A stretch of DNA of 64,000 bases, from NCBI GenBank assembly GCA_030674155.1, contig CM060316.1:72740631-72804630 (forward strand), read 5' to 3'. Made by a program: the position numbers and the translations under genes. Positions 29,501 to 41,214 of this stretch are shown in pieces. Source of the stretch: Stramonita haemastoma. Lineage: Eukaryota; Mollusca; Gastropoda; Neogastropoda; Muricidae. Under the pieces are notes generated by a model. That model worked only from the letters and a program-made list of their open reading frames with translations. It was not told the origin of the DNA and did not search any database. Positions within the stretch are counted from its first letter, which is position 1; each line of letters begins with the position of its first letter.

Positions 29501-32500
29501 CGTTTCATACCTCCCTTTCTGCCTTCATCTACCAGCCCTTTGCTGACACATTTGACACTTTCGACATCTGCAGTATACAACGTTTCTTGTGTATTCTGCA
29601 CAGGGCATGTGCTTGCACCTTCACTTTTCTGCGCCGTCTGCTCTCCTTTCCCAAGCTGTTTTGTATGACATCTAGAACCTAATTTACTTTTCAAAACTGC
29701 CACACACTTTTCCATTGAATGACTCAGTAGATGTTTGTGGTCTTTGAAGTCTTCCGCTTTGCAGTTTAGTTTTACCTCCTGTGAATCCAGGGCAGTTCCA
29801 TCTAGCTCTCCAATTTGCCTTTCAAGATCAGCATCACTCTCTCTAGAGTTCCAGATTTCTTTTTCCACATACTGATCTTGTTCCATCTCATCACCTCTGT
29901 TTAGAATATGGTTTTGGTGCAGGTGAGATGAGCCTCTGGTTACTGCTGTAAGTACGTCTCCCTGAATACTTTCTTTATTGGGGTTTTCTGAGTTGGGATA
30001 TTCACAAGTAGCTGCATCACTGTCTTTATCACAAGTTGTCTCTTTGCACGAGGTTTGTACACCACATGCTTCTTGTCTCTTCTTGCTTTTATCTAACTGC
30101 TTATCTCGTCTCTTGCCACCTTCATCCAACTGTTCATCTTCTGGTCTCTTGGTGCATTCACCTAACAGTTCATCTTCTGGTTTCTTGGTGCATTCACCTA
30201 ACAGTTCATCTTCTGGTTTCTTGGTGCATTCACCTAACTGTTCATCTTCTGGTCTCTTGCTGTCACCTAACTGTTCATCTTCTGGTCTCTTGCTGTCACC
30301 CAACAGTTCATCTTCTGGTTTTTTGGTGCGTTCACCTAACTGTTCATCTTCTGGTCTCATGCTATCACCTAACTGTTCATCTTCTGGTTTCTTGGTGCGT
30401 TCAGCCAACTGTTCATCTTCTGGTTTCTTGCTATAACCTAACTGTTCATCTTCTGGTTCTTGCTATACCTAACTGTTCATCTTCCAGTCTCTTGCTTTCA
30501 CCCAACAGTTCATCTTCTGGTTTCTTGCTATAACCTAACTGTTCATCTTCTGGTTTTTGCTATCGCCTAACTGTTCATCTTGGTCTCTTGCTATCGCCTA
30601 ACTGTTCATCTTCCAGTCTCATGCTATCACCTAACTGTTCATCTTCTGGTCTCTTGCTATCACCTAACTGTTCATCTTTCAGTCTCATGCTTTCACCTAA
30701 CTGTTCATCTTCCAGTCTCATGCTTTCACCTAACTGTTCATCTTCCAGTCTCATGCTTTCACCTAACTGTTCATCTTCCAGTCTCATGCTTTCACCTAAC
30801 TGTTCATCTTCCAGTCTCGTGCTTTCAACTAACTGTTCATCTTCTGGTTTCTTGCTTTCACCTAATGGTTCATCTTCCAGTCTCTTGCGGTTTTCACCTA
30901 ATGGCTCATTGCTTTCACTGTTTCTGGAGTTCAAGCCATCTGTATTTCAGAAAGCTTCACAGATTTTTCACTTGAAGTTTGCAGAAAATCAATGGACAGA
31001 TTTTCATGAGAGACTGTGGAATTCTTGAGGTCAAAGGGGTCACATTTGTGATGAGTAACTGACTACCATCCTCAAAGATTTTCTTACAAATCTGGCACAT
31101 GAAAACACTTTTTATTTTCAAGGATTGTAAAATTTTGGACCCTGCCTTGTCCAAAGTACTGTGGTGTAAGTCTTTTTGTGCTTCATTCAGAAGCTCTACT
31201 GCAGCAGTTGTCTCTTCTACACCATTTCTGCCAGCTGCGTTTTCCTGGTCTGCCTCCCCTGCTCTCCACTGATCTGCATGTCAGCAGTCTGGGTTTCTTT
31301 AATCAGCACAGGAGATTTACACACTTCCATTGGCTGTTTATCACTGACTGGTTTTTCTTGCAGCAATGGAGGTTTCTGTGTCTGGTTATCATCAGCAGTA
31401 GACCAGTCCTGTCCTGCTGTTTCTACATGGTGACATTTCTCTCCAGATGAGCCATGTTCCCCACACTCAAGCTTGTCATCCAATGCATCATGATCTTCTG
31501 CTACCTCCTTGTGCCAGTCCTCAGAAGACTGAGGACAAACTGTAGGACTTGTGCTCTCTAGTTTGCTACCTGAAGTGTTTTCTGTGGTTATTTCTGTTTC
31601 CTGCACACTTATTGCTGTTGTGTGTGAAAGGTGTGTCTGTATCTGCAAGATACTCTGAAATCAAGGAGTTCACATACCAGTTTTCAAAGGCAGCAGGTGA
31701 TAACTCACCTTGAGAGTCCACTAGTGAATGATAACACAGTTTGTTGCTTTCATCTGTGCTTGATTTCACGCCAGGATTCGGAGCATATGCCACACTTTCT
31801 TGTGTGCTTTGGAGTTCCACTGATGAAGATGTTCCTCCATTTTCCTGCACTATGTCTACCTTTTTTTCAAGCAAGGTTTTATCAGTGTTCTGAAGTGTCA
31901 AATGCTGATGGGCTATCTGTCCCTGCTTTTTGACAATGTCTAAGGGTTGACTAGAACCTCCAGCAGAACCGGCTGTTCTCAAAAACTCGCAATCACCTGG
32001 CGATGTTTCTTCCTCTTGTTCTGATGATATTGATGTAGAAGTTTTCAGCCTTTCGAATCTGTATCTGGTGGAATGCATTCATCTATATCACTGTTCTGGC
32101 AAGAAAAACCACCACTTCTCTCAGTGTTGTTGCTGTTAATCTGTTCCTCACACTCAAGTGTGGTCTGACCTGTCTCACTGTTGTCAGAATCCTCTCCATT
32201 TTCGAAATGTTCCTGCATATGTTTTGTCCACTCATGAGCAATGTAAAAACCAATGTTGCACGCCCCGCACTTGTAGCGGTATTCTGGATCTTCCTTCTTC
32301 ACACTGATCTGAGGAGTCTCACGTTCAGACTCGGCATTCTTCTCCCTGCAACCTTTCAAAGAGTCGGTACCACAACTGTGCACCAAGACAGCTTCTGATG
32401 TGTGGAATTCCTGATGACACCCCCTGCACAAAAAAGGTGGTCTTCCTGGATGTCGTCTTTGCAAGTGAAGAACCAAGGAGAAATGTCTTGTGAAGTATTT

Positions 32501-33954
32501 TCTGCAGAATCTACACTGAAAAAAACCCGACTTCTTCTTATGCCTCTTGACCAGGTGCATCTTGAAGGATTTTTCAACAGTGAAGCATTCTTTGCAGAAT
32601 TTGCACAAATGTAGTCTTGGAGGTTTGACTTGCAGTGTTCTTTTTTTCACGCCGGTCACATAAAAGGGCAGCTCCTCCTTAGTCACCCGGTGACAGACCA
32701 CCAGGTGTCTGACCAAGTTTTTCCTCCAAGCAAAGGTTTTTTGACACAGGGCACACTTCTTTGGAACAGATACTGCCTTCCCACAAATCTCTCTTCTGTT
32801 CAACTGTTTAGCATGACAGAGTTTTGTGTGAGCCAAAAACGCTTTCCTAAGATTACTGCCAAACGTTTTACCACATTTTCTGCACTTCTGTACTACTGAT
32901 GCCTGTTTAATGGCATCACTTACACTACTTGTATCTGTGCCACTATGTGTAAAACTGTCATTTGAATGCACTTGCAGAGGTAACCTCTTTTCTCGTGACG
33001 TGCTTGCCGATGTTTTCCCTTTCTTGGAACTACCAGTTGAAACCCGAGAACGAGTTACGTCTGTCCTTGAAGATGAAGAAATTCTATGGTGACTCCTCTT
33101 ATGTGAAAGCAGGCCTGTGAGGGTTTGGAAGACCCTTGCACACATCCTGCAGGACAAGCGTTTTGACACCACTGGTTGAAGAGGCTTCAACCTTTTCCTG
33201 TGAGCAGTTCTAAGATGCTCCAGAAACAGCTTTTCCTCCAGAAACTTCTCTCCACAGACTTCACAAGGACCATGACAGTTTTTCACATGTAGCCACATTT
33301 GCTGAGAACTGCTGAATTTCTTATTGCATTCAGTACATCGAACTACCGTCCCATCCTTGTGTGTTTTGATGTGGGTGTGAAAGTGTATCACATCCTCAAA
33401 CCTCCTTTCACAGTATTTACACCGGAATTGCATTTTGCCGCCATGAGCAATCTCAAAGTGATCAAACAAGTCTACTTTTTCCTGGTATGCTTTGCAACAA
33501 AAGCCGCATGCGAACTGGTACGAATGATAAGGCGCATGTTTCAACAAGTCTGAATGATCCTGAAAACTGTCATGACAAACACTGCATTCATAGCCACCAC
33601 TTTTCCTAGAACCACCGTTTTTTGGTGAATCAATTCTGTTGCCACGGGTTACTTCTTGTTGAAGACACACATTGGATGGAGCAACACCATTGTTTCATCC
33701 TCTTCGTGTTCTCTGGTTTCTGTCTCGTCATCTGCATCTTCAGCCAAGCACAGGGAAGATGAAGTGTCTTGGTACCAACTGGAAGGGCTGAACTGAGCTG
33801 CTGATCCCTCCTCAAGGCTGTCGGCACACAGCTTATCCTGGAAGTACTGCCGGAATGACTGTGGACAGGCCAAGGCCGTGTGGAAAGCTTGCAGGCACAT
33901 CTTGCAGTTGAAGGGTTGGGCCGCTGCCTCCAAGGACACAATGCACACAGTCGC
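26529..33954 (-). CDS. Giant C2H2 zinc-finger protein, C-terminal coding exon (frame interrupted)
   Basis: A T-rich acceptor (poly-T then TAG) ends at 33955; the exon opens in phase 0 with ATVCIVSLEAAAQPFNCKMC, matching the phase-0 donor at 38231. From 33670 to 32045 lie about twelve C2H2 or C2H2-like fingers (CSVCHDSF, CGFCCKAY, CKYCERRF, CTECNKKF, CEVCGEKF, CRMCARVF, CRKCGKTF, CALCQKTF, CKFCKECF, CRFCRKYF, CRGCHQEF, CGACNIGF). A degenerate finger (CQICKKIF) is near 31090, an acidic 11-12-aa tandem array at about 30910-30110, and a long disordered tail with four NIFD motifs ends at TGA 26529-26531. Frame breaks near 33655, 32055, 31640, 31237, 30975, 30925, several in 30600-30420, 28430 and 27225; most outside the array are cured by adding one base to a short run. 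About 2,475 codons. Confidence 0.75.
30110..30915 (-). repeat. Coding tandem repeat, acidic 11-12-residue units
   Basis: About 20 units of 33 or 36 nt on the minus strand encode variants of DEQLGESMRLE and PEDEQLGDSKR or PEDELLGECTKK. The array lies inside the zinc-finger gene. Units 30915-30600 favour MRLE and the others KKPE or KRPE, suggesting two rounds of expansion. Reading frame is lost several times between 30600 and 30420, where single or double bases are missing relative to the unit consensus. Confidence 0.85.
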
Positions 33955-34189
33955 CTAAAAAAAAAAAGAAGGGTCAAATTATAACAAAACAAGTTTTAAA
34001 TACCTTTACATGTATGGTAAATAATCATTAATACATTAACACAAGTCATATACTTGTATGTCATGATGCACATACATTTGTATACACACACACACTCACA
34101 AGAATAATGACAATGTTAGAAGTGACAAACAAAATCTGTCTTTTTACTGGAGGTAATTTATATGACACACAATGACAACCAGTTTGATC

Positions 34190-34475
34190 TGTTAAGTCTT
34201 TGTACCCTGTCGTGTGTAAATGTGATAGCTATTTTGTTATGTTAGCACTGTCTTTGTACTATGTCATGTGTAAATGTGATAGCTATTTTGTTACGTTAGG
34301 ACTGTCTTTGTACTATGTCATGTGTAAATGTGATAGCTATTTTGTTATGTTAGCACTGTCTTTGTACTCTGTCATGTGTAAATGTGATAGCTATTTTGTT
34401 ATGTTAGCACTGTCTTTGTACTCTGTCATGTATAAATGTGATATCTAGTTTGGAATGTTAACACTGTCTTTACAA
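34190..34475 (+). repeat. ~57-bp tandem repeat in the zinc-finger intron
   Basis: About five copies of TCTTTGTACTATGTCATGTG, TAAATGTGATAGCTATTTTG, TTATGTTAGCACTG. The open frame at 34200-34448 is only a reading of this array. Confidence 0.9.
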
Positions 34476-34529
34476 GTACCGTTTGTAAACTTGATAGAAA
34501 GAATGATCCGTTAACAATGTCTTTGTACC

Positions 34530-35345
34530 AGCCGCCATGGCGCAGTGGTTAGCGCCTTGGATTTTCGACTGGAAGGTTGTGGGTTCGAATCCCGTAAGAA
34601 ACATAGGGATTTTTCGGACTCCAGCTGGCTTATACCCAGAGTGGGTGTGCTGTGGGCTCAGTGGGTAGACTGGGACCACACAGTCAAGCTTCATCCACTT
34701 TACCAATGCAAATTTGAGTGTTGCTCAAGTTACCTGACCAACACTGCAGGTGTTTTATCTCTCGGGCTCGGTTGATGCCGGGACATGATAGTAAGCGTAG
34801 AGTGCAACCCTGTCAAGAAGTCTCAAACCAGATGCACTTCCACAGCAGCATCATTGCATCATCCTCATTACCACTGATCATCATGCAATAATAAAAATTG
34901 CCTCTGATTCCCTGGCCCCCATTGCTCTGGTCTCATGGTGATCTCAGATTTAGTTTCTCCATACACTTCTGTGCCTGTGGTGAGTTTGTGTCAAAGCGTT
35001 TGGGGTTGGGGGTTCGCAGGGGACAGTCACTGGATGGATGTTGTGGTGGTCGCCACCTTGGGTGGGTGACTAAGTCTGGCTCCACGACTGAGCTAATACT
35101 GTCGTTAGTTGGGGGCTTAGAAGGTGGTGTCCTGCATATGTTAGCTCAAAACAGGCACCACTGATCACCACCAAAGTGACACAGCAGCAGTGCAGGGCCC
35201 CTCTGGCTGGTGGCCTGATATTGATGGGCTCCCTGTGGACTTCCAACCCTGAGGACAAGACATAACGAATCTGGTTATGGTTGTGGTGGGGAGATTGAAA
35301 TGAGTGGCGTGGGAACAGCAGGATTGGGGAATCACAGACTTTAGC
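34530..35345 (+). mobile_element. Long tRNA-headed SINE-like element, family B, second copy
   Basis: GCCGCCATGGCGCAGTGGTTA, then GTGGGTTCGAATCCC, then the same body as at 5203, including ACCTGACCAACACTGCAGGT and CAAAGTGACACAGCAGCAGT. It lies in the zinc-finger intron in reverse orientation to that gene. Confidence 0.8.
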
Positions 35346-35759
35346 TGTACTTAGCTGTCTGTGCTTTGCTCTGCCACCTATGAGAATGATCTTTTACGAT
35401 GAATCTTAATAAAATTGGATTAAAGCACTCTCTTTGATTTCAACAGCATTAATGTCCACAGGTTTATAAATATCCTCTCTTGTTTGGCTTTCTAGTAAGC
35501 CTATAGATCTATACACTGAGAAAATGATGAAGAAAATGCATAAGCACTAGAAGTCCCCATGGAGTCTCCTATGTCTGCTTACAATCAGAAGCCGCCATGC
35601 ACCACTGCTGGATCACCAATCTGGTGTCTGTTCTGACTGAATATATTGTATATCTATGTATACATGTTAGTATTCCTCAACCAGAATATCATACAATGAT
35701 ACATATAATATATACTAATTTATTGCTTGTTTGTTCATTTGTTTTTGTTTGTTTGTTTG

Positions 35760-36190
35760 GGTTTTTTGGGTGGGAGCATTTCAGGGCTAGAGTTACAAGG
35801 CTCACTAATGGTGAGATTTTGAGTATCCGGCCGTTTACTCACTATCAAGTTGCTGTATTCTGACTTTGGGGTTGTCTAAATACAAAACCAGTGTGTATGC
35901 TTTCAAACAAACAAACAAAAAAAAGGTCATCTGCTCCTACTGGTACTCAAGGGCGTATTCTTCCAAAAAGAGGCACAGGCTTTTAACATATGAACAAAAT
36001 GTTCTGCATGCGTTTGCACATGGGACCTAGGTTTATTGCATTATCTGAAAGACTTTGTGGGGAATGGAGTTGGCACTGATTTTAACTCCTGGGGAAGAAT
36101 CCTCTCAAACAGGTGTCCAGGAGGTGGCTTGAACTAGGCTTATCAGATCACAAGCTCTACCCTCTAACCACTAGGCTATCCCACCCTCCT
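35760..36190 (-). mobile_element. SINE family A, minus-strand copy in the zinc-finger intron
   Basis: The reverse complement reads GGGATAGCCTAGTGGTTAGAG (near 36185-36160), then the family body, then the tail extending to about 35890. The part nearer 35760 (CTCACTAATGGTGAGATTTTG) recurs near other family-A tails. Confidence 0.65.
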
Positions 36191-36344
36191 ATTTTAAACA
36201 AATAACCTTAGTTACAGAATGACAGAGACAAAAATTAATAAGTGCGATGCCCACACTGGCATAGTGACAGTCTTTCATCAGTGACACCCCTCTCATGATT
36301 CTTAAGGCACTTTATCACATAGGCCCTACTATAGTGGAACCAGC

Positions 36345-37165
36345 CACCATGGCACAGTGGTTAGCATAGCACATTGGGTTCCTGGCTGGAAAGTTGTGAG
36401 TTTGAATCCTTTAAGTTATAGCTTGGTGTGTTATTTTTTAATTACCTGCCAGCTCCCAATCCAATCCAGAATAAGTTTGCTATGGGCTCATAGGAAAGAC
36501 TGGGACCACACAGTCAAGCTTCACCTAATCCACTATGGGATTTATAGGCTGTTGCTAAACATACGTGACCAACACTGCAGGTGTCTACATCTCAGGCTAC
36601 ATTTTCAATTATAATGTATCCTAGAGTAGAGTACAGCCTTGTCAAGAAGTCTCACTGTAGTATGCACTTCCATAACATCATCACATCATCCTCATCACCA
36701 TTAGTAATCTTGCTATAAAAGAAAATTGTCTCTGATTCAGTGGCCCCAGTTGTTCTGGTCCCATGGAGTCTTTAGACATAGTTTCACATTGAGTAATTGA
36801 CACATTTCTGTTTTATGGTGGGTTAGTGTCAAAGCATTCTGGGTTGGATGTTCACAGGGAAAGGTCATTGGAGGAAAGTTGTGATTACAAGTATACAACC
36901 CAATGTAGATGTCTCACTCACTGACTCAGTCTGGCTCCATGACTAAGTTTATTTAGTTATTATTGTCAGAAGGGGGTTTGGTAGGTGGTGTCCTGCACAG
37001 AACAGGCATCACTGATCAACACCAAAGTGACCCAGCAGTGGTGCAGGCCCCTCTGGCTGGTGGCCTCACAAAGGCCAGACATTGATAAGCTCCCTGTGGA
37101 CTTCTGATTCTGAGGATGCAACATGATGAGCATGGGTATGTCTGGGGTGGAGGATCAAAATGTGC
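36345..37165 (+). mobile_element. Long tRNA-headed SINE-like element, family B, diverged copy
   Basis: GCCACCATGGCACAGTGGTTA head and body blocks GACTGGGACCACACAGTCAA and AACACCAAAGTGACCCAGCA. More substitutions than the other two copies. Confidence 0.75.
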
Positions 37166-38230
37166 AGCATGGGAGCAAAGAAAGGGGCAGCTAAAACAAA
37201 AAACCCAACAAAACCCACCCTACAAACAAAAAATTAGAAGACAAACAAACAAGGAAAACCATGAAGTGGAACATCATTCAACTACAGAGGATGAAAAAAA
37301 AAGCCAAACAAAATTATTACCATGAGACAATGGCAACAGGAGCTACTGAATCAGATTTTTTTTTCAGAGATCATTTTTCTTTATTGTATAATGATCAACG
37401 CTATTGAAGATGAAATTGTGTGATGCTGCTATGGAGATCCAATTTGATCTGAGACATCTTGGCAGGGCTAAATTCAGGTGTCAATGGCATTATGTCCATT
37501 CTGCTAATAACGAACAATTTGGCTTTTTTTTTTTTTAAGTTGATGTACACAAAATTATAAAACCATACTAAATGATATGATAGTGTTTTGAAATTTACAA
37601 TGTTTCCATAATGTGCTTCTGATGGATTTTAGAGAATGTTCAAACTACATCACTGATAATTACACAATTTAAAGGAAAAATTTGGAAACCTTAGATGGCA
37701 TTTAATTTCAAGAATCACTGTGAACTAAATTATAGTAAATTATTTCACTCCAAAGGAATGTTCAATAGGTCTTATTAATCAGTTGAGGTAATAAAACTAG
37801 TCAAAGGTGACAAATCATCATAGCACTTGACAGAGTGTGTAGTTTCCCTCAGATTAAACTCTGCTCAGTCAGTGTCTATATATAAATTTATAAACAAGCT
37901 TACCAAATTACTCAGCTACAGCTCTGGCACCAGACCAATGACCTTAACCTCTTTTCATATCTTAGCATTACTTCAATGAATCTGCCTTGAGAAACACACA
38001 CTTGAAGTGTTCATCAGGTAATGTGATCAATGCTCTCAGTCATATCTGTGAAGCGGATGATATTCAACAGGTGTGGTCCAAGTCTTCCAAAAGAGCCCAT
38101 AGGACACATTCTCTGGACAGGAATTGGCTAAAGCCTGATGAAAAACAATGAACTTACACCTAAGAGCTTCTGGTTAGGAATTCACTGCACCTGTAGACAA
38201 GTGCACAGAGGCACTTGCATTAAAACTTAC

Positions 38231-40502
38231 CTTCAAACTGCTATTGCAAGAAACTGTGCCAGTTTCTCTGCCATCAACACATTCTTCAAGCCTCTGCCTC
38301 TTTGATGGTGGGGAACACATGTCAAGACTGGAAGAGGGCGTTCTTGATCTCCCCCTTCTTTGAAATTCTCTCTTCCTCAATAAAGCAGCTGAAGTGTTGT
38401 CCTTTTCTATCTCATCAAAGCAGGATGAAACCTCAGACTGAGGAGAGGAGCAGGATACTGACTGATCAAAAGATTGTGGACCACATGGTCTTGACACTCT
38501 GAACACTTTAGGGGTTTTGGCAGAGAGTTGACCAGTTCTACACTGAGCAGTGAATTGTGCATCCTCATCAGATTTGGCATAGTCAGCTTCTAAAGACACC
38601 TCTGGTTGACAAAGACATTCTTAGAAGGTGACCTCTTAATCCCTGCTTTCCAATTCTCCTCCTGTTGTAAATGAAATGCAACATGTTCACTGTACTGGTT
38701 TAAATCTGTAAAATCCTTTTTGCATTTGGTGCAGGTCCTCACTTGGGCACCCTGTGAAGTTTAACACTTGGTATTGTCCTTTCAAAAGTACTGAGGGGAG
38801 ATGTAGAACCCTGTTCAGTCCTACCGCTAGCAAATCCTTTTTGGTGAATCTTATAGCTTGCTTTCACTTTGGGATAGCTGCTGGGCACAAAATTTTGATA
38901 AAATGATGAAGAAAATGGATACGATCTACTTGTTTTGAATTTGAGTCTCTGTGACCTCTTCACTGGGGAAGGAATCTGCTGAGAAGGCGATTTTGGGACA
39001 GTCTGAACTGAGTTTTCATGCCCAACAGCTTCTGAAGATGTGTCACTTAAACTATGGTTTGATGCTTCATTAGATCGTTGAACACCCATTGCTGACAGTT
39101 TCCTCTTTGTCATCCACTGTCTCCTCTGCTCTCTTGTTAATCGTTGCCTTGTGAAACCGGCGTTGATAGGTGACCGCAGAATCTTTGCAATGAGATTTTC
39201 TTCTTGTTGTAGATGAAATGCATAGTGTTCACTATACTGGTTCACATCTGTAAAACCCATCTTACACTTTGCACAAGTGTTCAACTGCAAATCATGCACA
39301 GTTTTAAGGTGATCTTTCAGTCTCCATTGAACAGTTTCAACACCACATTCTGGGCAAGCAATTATCTTGGAACTCTTCTCAACAAAGGGAAATGTGGTTT
39401 TTGGCTGAGGCAACAGATCTTGGCTGTGACTGGCGCTCGGATGAGTCAAAGATGACTGCGATTTCTCAGAGCTGGAGACCTCATTAGAACAAAGAGATGG
39501 TGTGGGATCAGGTCCCGTGTCTAGTCCACTGCTCATCCCAAGCTCAACATTATGACGTTCTGCATTCTGACTTGATACCAACTCCTGTGTCTTCAAAGGG
39601 CTCTGACTCACCATCTCACTGCAAGTCTGGGGAGGCAAACTGGAAACAGCCACACTGGTCTGAGCCTGCTTGCTGGTTGACTTTTTGGCAACATTTAATG
39701 ATGAACACTTGTTTTGGTCGCCTAAATTTGACACTGCATGTTTGCTTGGCAACATACTGCATAAGTCTGAAAGTGGAACAGTATTGTTATTAGGTTCTCT
39801 TTCACTGCATTTTGACTGTTTTGTTTCCAGCTTCATTTGGACATTTGGTTTGGCAGGCTTTGACTGCTTGCTTGTTGACTTCCTTGAAACATTTGAAGTT
39901 TTCTTGCTGGTTACTCTTGTCGTTGTAGTGGTTGATTTCCTGGCAACACTTTTTTTTGGACAATTTGACTCCTTTTGTGAAAACTGAGATGTCTTTGTTA
40001 TGAGGCCTACATCCTTTTCACAAAACAAATGATTTGTTTTTCTCTGATGTTTTACTTTGGAACCAAGCAGACTAGAGAATCCAGAATTCAGCAGTCCCAG
40101 CCCTAGAGATGAAGGGTGGCAACTTGAGATTATTTTAGCACTGGACCCTGTTTGGCCCCTGAGCTTTTCAAGGTAAGGTGTATCAACATCTATTTCGTCA
40201 TCACTTTGGTTGTTCTGAGCTCTGCTTTTCTTGTTCAATGGATCAAACTTCACATCCTGACCTGCATGAAATGAGAACCTTTTCTGCACATCTGTGTTTT
40301 TACTGCATTGCCAAGGTAATGGAGAAATTCTCTCCTGTTTTATCTTTATATCCCCCACAACAGGTTTGACATCTTCTGCATCTGTAAGCATGTATTTTTC
40401 TGCCTCCTCAACTGCTCCATCTATGTCCACATAGACATCATCCACTGTCGCTTCTCGGACGTATGTAAAATCCTCAATCTCAATTTTCACCACTTTCTCC
40501 AT
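38231..40502 (-). CDS. Giant C2H2 zinc-finger protein, N-terminal coding exon
   Basis: True ATG at 40502 (MEKVVKIEIEDFTYVREATV). About 758 codons follow, up to a strong donor (TTGAAG then GTAAGT, exon end 38231, phase 0). Visible: an IKQE SUMO-type site near residue 53, a Ser/Thr/Lys-rich basic middle, a C2H2-like finger (CPECG..HLKTVH), and two closely related fingers, CAKCKMGFTDVNQYSEH and CTKCKKDFTDLNQYSEH, with similar flanks. The frame is interrupted twice, near 38750 and 38602; one extra C in CCC and CC respectively restores both. After the second break come about 120 Ser/Arg-rich residues with a likely nuclear signal (PPSKRQR). An acceptor (TTTTTGTTTCAG) ending at 40661 defines a 5' UTR stretch 40660-40503 with short upstream ATGs. 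No named family recognised; nuclear DNA-binding role inferred from fingers. Confidence 0.8.
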
Positions 40503-41214
40503 GATGATAAGTTATGTGGCATACAATTCAAAATGTCAGTTCATGTTGCCATGATAGAGAATTCCCATGCAGACTTGCTCTTCTTGTGTATACAGCTGTT
40601 GTTGAACAATTCTTCCATTCTTGTAAGTACCACATGGAAACTGCATCAGCCATCAAATCTGAAACAAAAAATGAAAGATGTCAACTAAAAATTAGATCCA
40701 ACATTTTTCCCCTATATCAGACAGTGCATTATGATTTAAACAAGACAAAATCACAAACTAAACAGTCTTTTGACAGTCTGCCAAATGTGCTATGGGCTAC
40801 ACATCTACACAATGTAAAAAAAAAGAAAAAAAGATCATATCAAATGTTTACCCCTCACAGATCATATTCTAGGCCTTTTTCTTTTCTTATCTTTTTTTTT
40901 TTTTTAAGGGCTATTTCAACCACAAACATGACAAAGAGTACACATAGAGCTATGTGAACATTGTTCAAATAATGCTGAATAACAACTAACATACTTTATA
41001 ATCTTAGTTAGACTGATAGATGTTACAAATGGGTGTCAGCAGTTGGTTACAAAATCTCCAGTGGTGCCCCAAACGGTCTGCTAGACAGGTTAAGTGAAGG
41101 TGAGGAGCAACAATTTCCAGCAGTCACTTGTGGGATAAGAGCTGAGCGTTGTTCATTGATGGGACATCTGAACCCTATATGAAACTGGAAAAACAGCACA
41201 GGTAAGTAGAGAAA

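Noticed and set aside
29978..31028. Plus-strand frames with NCSSSGLLLSP or HLTVHLLVS repeats
   Set aside because: Shadow of the minus-strand acidic tandem array in the zinc-finger gene.
34200..34448. 82-aa frame with repeated YFVMLALSLY
   Set aside because: Product of the ~57-bp tandem repeat, whose near-multiple-of-three unit length keeps any frame open.
34530..34620. Possible tRNA gene (GCGCAGTGGTTAGC with GGTTCGAATCCC)
   Set aside because: The head is part of an ~800-bp repeated element and the acceptor-stem ends do not pair, so it is a SINE promoter, not a tRNA gene.
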